NCBI GenBank assembly: GCA_039024315.1
Contig: JBCCQN010000027.1
Location: 1 to 54,564 of the forward strand
Reading direction: 5' to 3'
DNA from: JBCAWW01 sp039024315
GTDB lineage: Bacteria > Bacteroidota > Bacteroidia > J057
DNA length: 54,564 bases
The position numbers and the translations under genes are program-made. The notes under the pieces are model-generated. The model saw only the letters and a list, made by a program, of their open reading frames with translations. It did no database searches and was not told where the DNA came from. Each line of letters begins with the position of its first letter. Within the stretch, counting starts at the first letter, position 1. Positions 8,987 through 16,885 of the stretch are shown here, piece after piece.

Positions 8987-9766
8987 ATGCACAAACCCGC
9001 AAACCTACTCTACGTCAGTTTCACATTTCTGACTTTTATCATGTGGACACCCTTAGTGGTTTTGGCCCACATAGTCCTCAAATTAGTGGCAGATCCGCAA
9101 AAGCGCTTACGTCTAATCTACAAAGTCCATCGCGTCTGGATTGCCACCTGGGAAGCCTTGAGTCGTATCCATATCGAAGTACAGCAGCATGAAAAGGTGA
9201 ATCCTGAGCAAACCTATATGTTTGTAGCCAACCACAACAATATGTTGGACATTCCTGTAGTCGGTTCCTGTATCCAACACCCTTGGAAAAGTCTGGTCAA
9301 GAAAGAAATTTTAGATATACCCATCATCGGTTGGATTATAGGCAATATTTCGATTCCGGTGGATCGATCTAGTAAGGCCAGCCGTGGCAAAAGCTTGGTA
9401 GGTATGGTCAAGAATCTCCGTGATGGAATCTCTATTTTGGTATTCCCTGAGGGAACGCGTAATCGGAGCAACGAAGCATTGAAAAAGTTTCATGGGGGAG
9501 CGTTTCGGGTAGCGATCAAAGCCCAAGTGCCGATCATGCCGATCATACTGATAGGCAGTAGAGAGCTACAACCTGTCGATACTATCGAATTTTACCCTGG
9601 TAATATTCAAATGCGATTTTTGGACCCCATCCCTACCCAAGGGCTTAAGAGCAGCGATGAGGCCCTGTTGAGAGATAAGGTTCACAAGATCATGGAGGCT
9701 GCATTGTTGGAGAATGATCCGTATTTTCAACCAAAATTTGGAAATACCGTACATTACCCTATCTGA
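8987..9766 (+). CDS. plsC: 1-acyl-sn-glycerol-3-phosphate acyltransferase (PlsC family)
   Basis: Protein of 259 residues. An N-terminal membrane anchor (about 7-30) precedes the acyltransferase motifs: HNNMLD (HX4D) in block I, IPVDRSSK in block II, FPEGTRNRS in block III and VPIMPI in block IV. It should transfer an acyl chain to lysophosphatidate at the inner membrane to make phosphatidate. ATG start at 8987, divergent from the PH-like gene. A nuclease-like membrane gene follows after 21 bases and is probably co-transcribed. Confidence 0.9.
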   Translation: MHKPANLLYVSFTFLTFIMWTPLVVLAHIVLKLVADPQKRLRLIYKVHRVWIATWEALSRIHIEVQQHEKVNPEQTYMFVANHNNMLDIPVVGSCIQHPWKSLVKKEILDIPIIGWIIGNISIPVDRSSKASRGKSLVGMVKNLRDGISILVFPEGTRNRSNEALKKFHGGAFRVAIKAQVPIMPIILIGSRELQPVDTIEFYPGNIQMRFLDPIPTQGLKSSDEALLRDKVHKIMEAALLENDPYFQPKFGNTVHYPI

Positions 9767-9787
9767 TAATAGGAGCTTTTCCCCTAC

Positions 9788-10771
9788 ATGCGTCTACTCC
9801 AACAAGCAATTAGGGATCGTTACGTTCATCTTGATGAAAAAAACGATACCATTACCTACCTCCCGCAAGGGAAATCCCGCAAATACAGCAATCCTGAAGA
9901 GCAGGTCCAGTTAGAAACATATCTGGATCTCATCTACCACTTTGGCTATCCACCAGAGTATCTGAGGGTAAGTGAGCGAATGAAGATTGGCTCAGAAACC
10001 CGAGAAGCGGATATAGTGGTATTTCGGGATAAGGCCTGCAAAGACCCATTAGTCATTGTAGAGTGCAAAAAATCGAAGATTTCAGATCGAGTATTTTCGG
10101 AGGCGATTGACCAAGGATTTTCTTATGCCGCAGCTACTAATGCTGAATTTGTCTGGGCTACCTCTGGGGATCGTGATGCTTATTTTCAAGTACTCAATGA
10201 GGCCATCATGGAGCGAGAGAGCAATCGCATCCGTCGCATCCCATCCTTTAAAGAAAAAGGTAAAAGTAAGCGGCCTCGTAAGAGTTTACGGCAAAGACTT
10301 TATTGGTGGCAGCAACGTCCTGTAGCCAGCGATACCATGGTCTTTAGCATCGTCTTACTGATCACGACTATTGTGTTGTCCAAAGTTACAGTAGAGTTTT
10401 TGCCGGAGATCTATGAGGTAATTGAGCCCTATTGGGAACGCTTCAATTGGAACTTTAATGCACTCTTTAATGTAATGGCGGTTTTAGCCATGCTGGTGAC
10501 CTTAGGTTTTGGGCGAGTATTCATGCGTTCGCATCAATTTTATCAAGCGACAGCGACGCGGCGGCGAGTGATCTTATTACTGATTGCGATCGTTTTGTTT
10601 GTGCCGGTTTGGTTTATTGGTACTTCCAATAGTGATCCACAATGGTGGACGTGGCAGCATTATCATAATATGGATTACCCCATCATTATTTACCTCTGGC
10701 CTTACTTCAAGGCGATGCCTTTTCAGTTTTTCACCATGTATGGTCTAATCTGGCTATTGAGTCGGAAATAA
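9788..10771 (+). CDS. HsdR N-terminal-like (PD-(D/E)XK) domain fused to membrane helices
   Basis: Protein of 327 residues. Residues ~1-150 match the HsdR_N_2 fold: an early acidic helix (NPEEQVQLETYLDLIY), then EADIVVF (D75), VIVECKK (E92 and K94), and a QGFSYA helix (Q109 and Y113) with downstream FVWATSGD. The D-ExK core and the QxxxY motif of type I restriction nucleases are therefore present. After a basic linker (150-172) come about four membrane segments (184-204, 226-244, 260-278, 298-325). No motor ATPase, methylase or specificity gene is nearby, so this is not a type I restriction enzyme. A membrane-tethered nuclease is inferred; degradation of incoming DNA is one possibility, a non-catalytic role another. 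It follows plsC by 21 bases. Confidence 0.75.
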   Translation: MRLLQQAIRDRYVHLDEKNDTITYLPQGKSRKYSNPEEQVQLETYLDLIYHFGYPPEYLRVSERMKIGSETREADIVVFRDKACKDPLVIVECKKSKISDRVFSEAIDQGFSYAAATNAEFVWATSGDRDAYFQVLNEAIMERESNRIRRIPSFKEKGKSKRPRKSLRQRLYWWQQRPVASDTMVFSIVLLITTIVLSKVTVEFLPEIYEVIEPYWERFNWNFNALFNVMAVLAMLVTLGFGRVFMRSHQFYQATATRRRVILLLIAIVLFVPVWFIGTSNSDPQWWTWQHYHNMDYPIIIYLWPYFKAMPFQFFTMYGLIWLLSRK

Positions 10772-10814
10772 GCGTTTTATAGCTAAGAAAATCATTGGGG
10801 CATATGCATTAGCT

Positions 10815-10867
10815 ATCCGTAGCGGCGTATTGCATACGCCGCCAGAATAAAGCGTTCTGCGAAGCAG
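10815..10867 (+). repeat. 49-bp identical hairpin repeat, copy 1, with GCGTTCYGCGMAGC tail
   Basis: GCGGCGTAT and ATACGCCGC form a 9-bp stem with a TGC loop, followed by CAGAATAAA and GCGTTCTGCGAAGCAG. Bases 10819-10867 are identical to 26376-26424. It sits between two convergent genes and may act as a terminator-like barrier. Confidence 0.8.
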
Positions 10868-10935
10868 TAAAAAAGGAGTAAGGCCCAAGAAAATGTAGAT
10901 TTCTTGGACACAGGAAGCTAAGTCTATGAAATAGA

Positions 10936-11517
10936 CTAGCGCGTTACTTTGACTTTAGAACGTGGTGGACGACGATGCTCCGGACGTTTGGCTGGATTGG
11001 GCACTCTTAGCTTGGACAACTTAGGAGGCTTAGGCTTACTTACTTCCTCTACCGTTTCGATTTGAGGATTTTCGGCTCGCATTTCCGCTTGAGCGATGAC
11101 ATCTAGGACATTGTCCATACCCACGCTGATGTCTCTACTACGGAAAAAGTCAGCTACGCCTACAGCAAGCTCTTTGAGTCGCATCTCTTGCTGAAACTTG
11201 CGGCGGAGAAGCAGCAATGCCTCATAGGAGCGAGTAGGCTTACCATTGACTTTGCAATCAAAGTAAACTGAGTGCTCACGAGGGATCAAGAAACTCGCGA
11301 ATCGACCCCATTTGTTATACTTAGGATAGTTTTCAATTAGGCCAATCAAGCCACGCAATAGGACAGCAGGATCGGTATTGCCAAACACGCTGGTGTCGAT
11401 GTCTTGATGACTAAGTGAATTTTGTTCGATAACAATTTCATCTCGCAATTCTGCGAAATGAGAAAGGAGCGTTTTCAATTCGAGGGCATCGTTGGATAAT
11501 TGTGAATTCTGACGCAT
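10936..11517 (-). CDS. Uncharacterised protein with basic C-terminal tail
   Basis: Protein of 193 residues that I do not recognise. The first ~150 residues are mostly helical and polar, with no signal peptide or membrane segment. The middle has SYEALLLLRRKFQQEMRLKELAVGVADFF. The last ~40 residues are rich in Lys, Arg and Pro (KPPKLSKLRVPNPAKRPEHR), suggesting a nucleic-acid- or ribosome-binding tail. Coding is supported by length, an ATG start, ordinary codon use and a lone position between gaps. It is monocistronic on the minus strand. Confidence 0.6.
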   Translation of the reverse strand: MRQNSQLSNDALELKTLLSHFAELRDEIVIEQNSLSHQDIDTSVFGNTDPAVLLRGLIGLIENYPKYNKWGRFASFLIPREHSVYFDCKVNGKPTRSYEALLLLRRKFQQEMRLKELAVGVADFFRSRDISVGMDNVLDVIAQAEMRAENPQIETVEEVSKPKPPKLSKLRVPNPAKRPEHRRPPRSKVKVTR

Positions 11518-11824
11518 CGTCTTGTTAGGAAGTAATTAATGTGGTTAAAGTAATGACGTAGGTCTAAGGAGCTCAATTTCTTGGGTGATCTAATGGCCTT
11601 AATTAGATCGATCATAAAAAGGCTCAAAGGTTTAAGTGATGCTGTAACAAATTTGGGTTTGTGCTTAAGTGAAATTATGGATTATATATGAATATTTTAC
11701 ATTAATACGCAAAAAAATATCAAAATGATGCTTCTATTTACCAAAAATTTAAAATTAGATAATGTTAGCATCGTTTCAATGACGATTAAGAGACATATAA
11801 TACATCGGAATCCCCTATAAAAGA
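11518..11824. other. AT-rich gap without a recognised gene
   Basis: Strongly AT-rich stretch between the orphan basic protein and the terminator of the aromatic operon. It must hold the promoter of the orphan gene, but I found no exact TAnnTTTG box on the minus strand. No repeat family member, tRNA or convincing small gene was seen. Confidence 0.5.
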
Positions 11825-11865
11825 TCAAAAAAAGCTCGTAATCATACTATTTGACTACGAGCTTT
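11825..11865 (-). terminator. Terminator of the aromatic amino acid operon
   Basis: AAAGCTCGTA (11831-11840) and TACGAGCTTT (11856-11865) form a 10-bp stem. On the minus strand it is followed by a T run. It lies 22 bases after the stop of the DAHP synthase gene. Confidence 0.85.
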
Positions 11866-11887
11866 GGTAATAAATTGTTGTTAGCGA

Positions 11888-12985
11888 CTAGGCTTTTTCT
11901 TCAATGGCGTTCATCACCGCGGTTTGATGACGGATAGATTCCTTGTGAATCATCTGCATGATTTCCTTCATGATATCAGCACTCAATCCCACCGAATTGG
12001 CTAACTCTAATCGATCGGCAATAATCTCGTCCCAGCGGGCGCGCTGTAGAATCGTCACATTGTTAGACTTTTTGAACTCACCGATTTTGCGGGAGATTTT
12101 CATGCGTTCACCAAGCGTACGAATCAGGTCCTTATCAAACTGGTCGATTTCTTCACGGAAGATTTCTAGCTGCGAACGCATTGACGGATCAGCAGAACTG
12201 GAGCTGCGATGGACGAGATGTTGTAGGATTTCGCCTAAGCGAACGGGAGTAACTTGTTGCTTCGCATCACTCAGAGCCTTATCGGGTGTGATGTGAGACT
12301 CTAGCATCAGGCCATCAAAGCTGAGGTCTAGCGCCTTCTGAGATACATCAAATAGCAAATCACGGCGACCCGAAATATGACTAGGATCACAAACGATCGC
12401 TAATTCAGGATGGCGACGACGCAATTCAATCGGAATCTCCCACATCGGTTGGTTGCGGTATTTTGACTTACCGTGAATGGAGAAACCACGATGAATGGCT
12501 GCGATTTTGTTTAAGCCTGCTTTTTGGAGGCGCTCCATGGCCCCAATCCATAGTTCGAGGTCTGGATTGATCGGATTTTTGACCATGACAGGTACATCAA
12601 CTCCATCGAGTGCGTCTGCAATCTCCTGTACCGCAAATGGATTTACCGTGGTACGCGCTCCGATCCACATGATGTCAACGCCAGCTCTCAGGGCTTCGTA
12701 AACGTGTTTTACGTTTGCCACCTCAGCACAAACGGGTAGGCCAGTGGCTTTACCAGCATCTTTGAGCCATTTGAGGCCGACGCCCCCAACGCCTTCGAAA
12801 GAATTGGGACGAGTACGAGGCTTCCAGATTCCCGCACGAAGGATATGTACATCATGCTCAGCCACTCCAAGAGCAGTTTGCATCATTTGCTCGGGGCTCT
12901 CAGCACTACAGGGGCCAGAGATTACGACAAAATCTCCGAGGCCAAGGCCCCATTCTTTCATTGGTATGAGTTTACTACTGTCCAT
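11888..12985 (-). CDS. Bifunctional DAHP synthase / chorismate mutase
   Basis: Protein of 365 residues from the ATG at 12985. Residues ~1-265 are a KDSA-like (class I-beta) 3-deoxy-7-phosphoheptulonate synthase: VISGPCSAES, RAGIWKPRTRPNSFEG, WIGARTTVNPF, MVKNPINPD, GKSKYRNQPMWE and CDPSHISGRRD. Residues ~275-365 are an AroQ-type chorismate mutase (IDQFDKDLIRTLGERMKISRKIGEFKK). It joins the first step of the shikimate pathway to the branch step toward Phe/Tyr, a fusion usual in Bacteroidota; the mutase domain may also carry feedback control. It is the last gene of the pheA-aminotransferase-tyrA operon, 34 bases after tyrA. A longer frame starting within tyrA (to 13168) is rejected. Confidence 0.95.
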   Translation of the reverse strand: MDSSKLIPMKEWGLGLGDFVVISGPCSAESPEQMMQTALGVAEHDVHILRAGIWKPRTRPNSFEGVGGVGLKWLKDAGKATGLPVCAEVANVKHVYEALRAGVDIMWIGARTTVNPFAVQEIADALDGVDVPVMVKNPINPDLELWIGAMERLQKAGLNKIAAIHRGFSIHGKSKYRNQPMWEIPIELRRRHPELAIVCDPSHISGRRDLLFDVSQKALDLSFDGLMLESHITPDKALSDAKQQVTPVRLGEILQHLVHRSSSSADPSMRSQLEIFREEIDQFDKDLIRTLGERMKISRKIGEFKKSNNVTILQRARWDEIIADRLELANSVGLSADIMKEIMQMIHKESIRHQTAVMNAIEEKA

Positions 12986-13019
12986 TATTTTCGGGCTATT
13001 GAGGATTCTAATTGATGGT

Positions 13020-13889
13020 TTATTTCTTAAGTATAGGTTTGTTGAGTCGATCGACGATGGCACCAATGGCATTGGCTTCTTCCATCCAAGCGTAGGTCTG
13101 ATCAAAATCTCCAGTGGCGATGCGGTCTCTAAAGGCCTGCATTTTTTCCAGATAACTATCCAGCACATCTACTAGGTTACCTGCATTTTGTTCATAAACA
13201 TCGCGCCACATCTGCGGTGAACTCTTGGCCAAACGTACAGTAGAGGCAAAACCACCACTGGCGAGATTGAAGATATTGACATCGCTTTTTTCTTTTTCGA
13301 GTACGGTCAAAGCCAGTACAAAGGAACTGATATGCGAAACGTGTGAGACGTAGGCTGCATGCCGGTCATGATCACCAGATTCCATATAGCTGAGTCTCAT
13401 AAAGAGACTTTTAAATAAGCGTTCAGCTAGCTGGACCGCATCCTCATCACTGAGATGCGTATCGCACAAAATCGCTGCTTTGTGTTGAAAAAGATTGGAG
13501 ACCGCAGCCAGTGGACCAGAGTATTCGGTACCAGCCATTGGGTGTGCCAGCACTACCCTAGCGCGCAGCGGATGCTCATAAATTGCGCTGGCAATCTCAC
13601 CTTTAGTAGAGCCCATATCGATCACAACCGTCTGCTCATCCACTAAATTCAGCACTTGAGGCAGCAGCTTCATGATCGCATTGACCGGAATAGCCAATAC
13701 CACGATATCGGCGCGTTTACAAGCAAACTCAAGTTCCAAGATCTCATCTACCAATCCTTCTTCCAAGGCGATCCGGCAGTGATCTTCGTTATTGTCAACG
13801 CCTATCAGATGGTGGGCAAAGCCATTGGCGCGGAGATCTAACGCAAGGGAGCCTCCAATCAGTCCGAGTCCTATGATCGTAATCTTCAT
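13020..13889 (-). CDS. tyrA: Prephenate dehydrogenase
   Basis: Protein of 289 residues. An N-terminal Rossmann motif (IIGLGLIGGSLALDL) binds NAD(P); further prephenate dehydrogenase landmarks are VIDMGSTKGEI, AHPMAGTEYSGP and the helical C-terminal half with HDRHAAYVSHVSH. It oxidatively decarboxylates prephenate to 4-hydroxyphenylpyruvate for Tyr. No ACT regulatory domain follows. It starts 3 bases after the aminotransferase stop, so it is tightly coupled within the operon. Confidence 0.93.
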   Translation of the reverse strand: MKITIIGLGLIGGSLALDLRANGFAHHLIGVDNNEDHCRIALEEGLVDEILELEFACKRADIVVLAIPVNAIMKLLPQVLNLVDEQTVVIDMGSTKGEIASAIYEHPLRARVVLAHPMAGTEYSGPLAAVSNLFQHKAAILCDTHLSDEDAVQLAERLFKSLFMRLSYMESGDHDRHAAYVSHVSHISSFVLALTVLEKEKSDVNIFNLASGGFASTVRLAKSSPQMWRDVYEQNAGNLVDVLDSYLEKMQAFRDRIATGDFDQTYAWMEEANAIGAIVDRLNKPILKK

Positions 13890-13892
13890 GGT

Positions 13893-15065
13893 TTAGGCTT
13901 TTGCAAGTACCATTTCTAGGACGCGGGTCAAAGCTTCCTGTAAGCGAGTGGTTTCGGTACAAAGGGAAATACGGATATAGCCTTCGCCATTGGAGCCAAA
14001 CACAAAACCAGGGGTCATAAAGACTTTGGCCTCATCTAGGATCATATCAGAAAAGGCCTCACTAGACTGAGCGTTCTCGGGAATCCGAGCCCAAACAAAC
14101 ATACCGACCTGATCTTCTTGAAAAGCACAGCCTAGGGCTCGCAAGATCCCTTCGGCAATAGAACGGCGAAAGCGGTAAACTTCATTGCGCTCACCGTGCC
14201 ACTCAAAGCTATTGGCTAAGGCTGTAGCGGCGGCTTCTTGGACAGGGCGAAACATACCTGAGTCCATATTACTTTTGACGGTAAGGATGGTGTTGATATA
14301 ATCTGCTTCTCCGCAAACCGCACCTACACGCCAGCCTGCCATATTATGGGACTTACTCAAGGAGTTAAGCTCAATGGCCACTTCTCTGGCTCCCTCGATT
14401 TCTAAAATGCTCAAGGGTTCTGGATTGAGCACGAGACTATAAGGATTGTCGTGGCAGATCAAAATCTGGTGTTTACGTCCAAATGCGATCAAGCGCTCGA
14501 ATAGGGCTCGGCTAGCGCTGGCGCCTGTAGGCATATGCGGATAGCTGACCCACATAATTTTGACCTTGCTAAGGTCTGATTGCTCTAGGGCTTCAAAATC
14601 TGGATGCCAATTATTGGATTCCAAAAGATCGTACTGACGCATAGTCGCCCCGACCAATTTGGATACCGAAGCGTAAGTGGGATAGCCAGGATTAGGCGCT
14701 AATACCTCATCCCCTTCGTTGAGAAAAGCCATAGAGATATGCATAATCCCTTCTTTCGAACCCATGAGGGGCAGAATCTCGCGTTCCTCGGAGAGGCTTA
14801 CCCCATAAGTGCGCATATACCAATCCGCAAAAGCCTGCCGAAGGGCGGGAATACCTTTATAGGGCTGGTAGCCATGCTTATCTGGCTCAACGGCAGCTTT
14901 TACCAAGGTTTTGAGGGTTGAGTCCGACGGGCTCATGTCCGGATTGCCGATACCCAGATTGATGATATCTTCTCCGGCGGCCATGCGAGCACGCAATTCT
15001 CGGAGCTTACCGGCGAAGTAGTACTCTTTGACGTGGTCGAGACGATTTGCTGCTGATATAATCAT
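13893..15065 (-). CDS. PLP-dependent aminotransferase, probably aromatic
   Basis: Protein of 390 residues, fold type I class I/II aminotransferase. Visible landmarks are NLGIGNPDMSPS near the N-terminus, GYQPYKGIPALRQAF, PNPGYPTYAS, a CHDNPYS motif (PLP-binding Asp/Tyr region) and SLSKSHNMAGWRVG with the Schiff-base lysine. Placement between prephenate dehydratase and prephenate dehydrogenase points to transamination of phenylpyruvate and hydroxyphenylpyruvate. The family also includes LL-diaminopimelate aminotransferase-like enzymes, so the substrate is an inference from context. It lies 21 bases after pheA and 3 bases before tyrA. Confidence 0.9.
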   Translation of the reverse strand: MIISAANRLDHVKEYYFAGKLRELRARMAAGEDIINLGIGNPDMSPSDSTLKTLVKAAVEPDKHGYQPYKGIPALRQAFADWYMRTYGVSLSEEREILPLMGSKEGIMHISMAFLNEGDEVLAPNPGYPTYASVSKLVGATMRQYDLLESNNWHPDFEALEQSDLSKVKIMWVSYPHMPTGASASRALFERLIAFGRKHQILICHDNPYSLVLNPEPLSILEIEGAREVAIELNSLSKSHNMAGWRVGAVCGEADYINTILTVKSNMDSGMFRPVQEAAATALANSFEWHGERNEVYRFRRSIAEGILRALGCAFQEDQVGMFVWARIPENAQSSEAFSDMILDEAKVFMTPGFVFGSNGEGYIRISLCTETTRLQEALTRVLEMVLAKA

Positions 15066-15086
15066 GATGAAGTGGTTTGAGCAGGT

Positions 15087-15953
15087 TTATAGTTTAGGTG
15101 CACGTTCGTATTCACCTAATACTCTTAATTCATTAACGAGCGGACGGATCGCAGAGAGGGCTCTCTTGTACTGAGCTTGATGGTCAAAAACTAAGTCGAG
15201 ATGAAAAAAGTAGGTCCATTCTTTCCCCACAATCGGGAGCGATTGGATTTTACTCAAGTTCATACCATGGCTACTCAGGACCAGCAGTACCTGCGATAAT
15301 TGTCCGACCTCATGCTTCAGATTGAAGCAAAGGGAGGCTTTGTTGGGTTTGTGTCCTTTGGTAAAACTTTTGGCGGAGACCTTGTCCAAGAGGATCAAAA
15401 AGCGCGTAAAATTACGCTTGTTGTCTTCGATGCTACTGGCCAAGATATCCAGATCATAATGCGCTGCGGCGAGTTTACTGGCAATAGCGGCCGTGCCGAA
15501 CGCTTCTCTCTCTTGGATCATAGCGGCGCTGGCGGCGGTATCTACGCTTTCAATCAGTTTGATGTGCGGATAGGCCTTGAAAAACTCATGACACTGCAGG
15601 ATCGCCATAGGATGCGAATGCACCTCTTTGATATTTTCGATGCGCTGTCCGGGTAAAGCCATCAATTGGTGTTCGATCCTTAGATAAACCTCCCCCACAA
15701 TGGTGTAAGCAGAGTTTCTCAGCAATGCATAATTGGGGAGAATCGTCCCCGCCACTGAGTTTTCGATGGCCATTACCCCGCAATCAGCTTCCTGTTCGTC
15801 GAGAGAGCGGAATAGCTCAGGAAAAGAGTCGCACATAGCCAATTCGATATCCGGGCCAAAAAATTGGCGGGCGGCAATCTCATGATAAGCCCCTTTGACT
15901 CCTTGGATGGCCACTGTACGCCTGGCCGTAGCTACTGATAATTCCGCTGACAT
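15087..15953 (-). CDS. pheA: Prephenate dehydratase
   Basis: Protein of 288 residues from the ATG at 15953; an ATG at 15965 is equally possible and adds four residues. The dehydratase domain (AIQGVKGAYHEIAA, CGVMAIENSVAGTI, EVHSHPMAILQC, DTAASAAMI, GTAAIASKLAA, NFTRFLIL) makes phenylpyruvate. A C-terminal ACT domain (SLCFNLKHEVGQLSQVLLVL, KIQSLPIVGKEWTYFFHLDL) suggests feedback by Phe. It is the first structural gene of the operon. The intrinsic terminator ends only about 3-15 bases before these ATGs. The open frame extends to a TTG at 16031 but would read through the terminator hairpin, so it is rejected. Confidence 0.93.
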   Translation of the reverse strand: MSAELSVATARRTVAIQGVKGAYHEIAARQFFGPDIELAMCDSFPELFRSLDEQEADCGVMAIENSVAGTILPNYALLRNSAYTIVGEVYLRIEHQLMALPGQRIENIKEVHSHPMAILQCHEFFKAYPHIKLIESVDTAASAAMIQEREAFGTAAIASKLAAAHYDLDILASSIEDNKRNFTRFLILLDKVSAKSFTKGHKPNKASLCFNLKHEVGQLSQVLLVLSSHGMNLSKIQSLPIVGKEWTYFFHLDLVFDHQAQYKRALSAIRPLVNELRVLGEYERAPKL

Positions 15954-15967
15954 AGCTTTGAGCATTA

Positions 15968-16000
15968 ACAAAAAAGCGTCCCGAACAAAAGGGGACGCTT
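15968..16000 (-). terminator. Attenuator terminator in the pheA leader
   Basis: On the minus strand, AAGCGTCCCC, loop TTTTGTTC, GGGACGCTT, then a run of T, directly before the pheA start. It is an intrinsic terminator placed between promoter and first gene, as in amino-acid attenuators. Confidence 0.85.
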
Positions 16001-16041
16001 GGAAAAATTCTTTATTAATAGACAATAACAAGGCCCCTTAT
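15985..16041 (-). promoter_or_regulatory. Predicted antiterminator hairpin of the Phe/Tyr attenuator
   Basis: AAGGGG (minus strand, starting at the leader stop codon) is complementary to CCCCTT in the 5' arm and loop of the terminator, and the adjacent CTTG can pair with CAAG just before that arm. The two structures are mutually exclusive. A ribosome finishing at the leader stop would cover AAGGGG and let the terminator form; one stalled at the Phe/Tyr run would leave it free. Confidence 0.7.
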
Positions 16042-16103
16042 ACTATTCCAAAGAAATAATAGAAGTAAAAATAAAAGCCTTTGTTAGCTGTCGTTTTGAT
16101 CAT
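16038..16103 (-). CDS. Phe/Tyr attenuation leader peptide
   Basis: Open frame of 21 residues from ATG (16103) to TAA (16038-16040), too short for normal gene calling. It begins MIKTTANKG, continues with nine consecutive aromatic residues, FYFYFYYFF (residues 10-18; five Phe, four Tyr), and ends GIV. A matching promoter lies directly upstream, and a terminator/antiterminator pair plus the Phe/Tyr genes lie downstream. When charged tRNA-Phe or tRNA-Tyr is scarce the ribosome should stall here and switch the operon on. The peptide itself need have no function. Confidence 0.85.
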   Translation of the reverse strand: MIKTTANKGFYFYFYYFFGIV

Positions 16104-16110
16104 AATGACA

Positions 16111-16141
16111 CAAAGCTATATGAAAGATTGTTAATAATCAA
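16111..16141 (-). promoter_or_regulatory. Promoter of the aromatic operon (TTG-N20-TAGCTTTG)
   Basis: The minus strand carries TTG (16139-16141), a 20-base spacer and TAGCTTTG (16111-16118), an excellent match to the Bacteroidota consensus. The box ends 7 bases before the leader ATG, so the leader mRNA would have almost no 5' untranslated region. Confidence 0.7.
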
Positions 16142-16192
16142 CCAATATTTTTAATATTCTTTCAAGCGAACGCTCGTAAGCACCAAATAGTT

Positions 16193-16885
16193 TCAATGAC
16201 AACTAGTTTCCACACTGTTTGCCGTTAACTCAGGACTAAGGTAAGGGATGCCCAAATCGAGTCCTCTAACAATCAGATAAGCAGCAAATACAAGCGAGAC
16301 AATCCTTAAGACGGGACGCCAGCTGCGTTTGAGATATGGCCCTAGCAGTCCGCCAGCTAAACTCATACCCAACATTAGGGGCAAAGTCCCAAGCCCAAAG
16401 AGCGCCATGTAGGTAATGCTTTGACTATAAGTCTCCATATTCAAGGCTCCGGCCAAAGCTAAATAGACAAAGCCGCAGGGCAAAAATCCGTTTAAGATCC
16501 CTAGTTGGAACATTTGCGGAGTACTGGCATTTTGCAGGAGTCGCCGCATCTGTTGATAGAGTTTATGGAAGACCTTGTCTAGGCCCGGTAAACGAATCAA
16601 TCGGGACTCCCAATTGGAGGCCAACAAAATCCCTAAAAGTAATATGAACCCAAGGGTGATAGAAATGCCTTGTTGTAAACCCGCGAGACTGGCCCCTAAG
16701 CCCAACAAACCAGCGATAGCGCCTAAAAGGCTATAGCCCATCATACGCCCAGCTTGGTAGAGCAAACGCCCCGGTAATATCTTCCAGAGAGAGCCCTTAG
16801 CCGGTAGGCTCAAGGCAATGGGCCCGCACATACCTACGCAGTGCAAGCTGCCAAAAAGTCCCAAGGTGAAGGCGATCCAAAGCAT
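16193..16885 (-). CDS. SafE/TauE-like membrane protein of the cbb3 oxidase locus
   Basis: Protein of 230 residues from the ATG at 16885, which overlaps the ccoH stop (TAATG). It starts with a membrane segment carrying a Cys pair (GSLHCVGMCGPIALSLP) and has about six membrane segments, including LGILNGFLPCGFVYLALAGAL with another Cys. This is the UreH_2/TauE-SafE-like family that regularly closes cbb3 operons in Bacteroidota and is thought to help copper or oxidase maturation; the role is inferred from context. The long frame from 16957 lies inside ccoH and is rejected. Confidence 0.82.
   Translation of the reverse strand: MLWIAFTLGLFGSLHCVGMCGPIALSLPAKGSLWKILPGRLLYQAGRMMGYSLLGAIAGLLGLGASLAGLQQGISITLGFILLLGILLASNWESRLIRLPGLDKVFHKLYQQMRRLLQNASTPQMFQLGILNGFLPCGFVYLALAGALNMETYSQSITYMALFGLGTLPLMLGMSLAGGLLGPYLKRSWRPVLRIVSLVFAAYLIVRGLDLGIPYLSPELTANSVETSCH

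Noticed and set aside
9788..10771. Type I restriction system
   Set aside because: Only the HsdR N-terminal domain is present; there is no motor, methylase or specificity gene in the window.
12986..13168. N-terminal extension of DAHP synthase into tyrA
   Set aside because: It overlaps tyrA in another frame and has no family similarity; the ATG at 12985 fits the domain start.
12744..13175. Plus-strand open frame of 143 codons inside the aromatic operon
   Set aside because: It is antisense to two well-supported genes and has no family features; a shadow frame.
15087..16031. Longer prephenate dehydratase starting at a TTG at 16031
   Set aside because: The extra N-terminal residues are encoded by the terminator hairpin and T run of the attenuator; ATG starts downstream of it are available.
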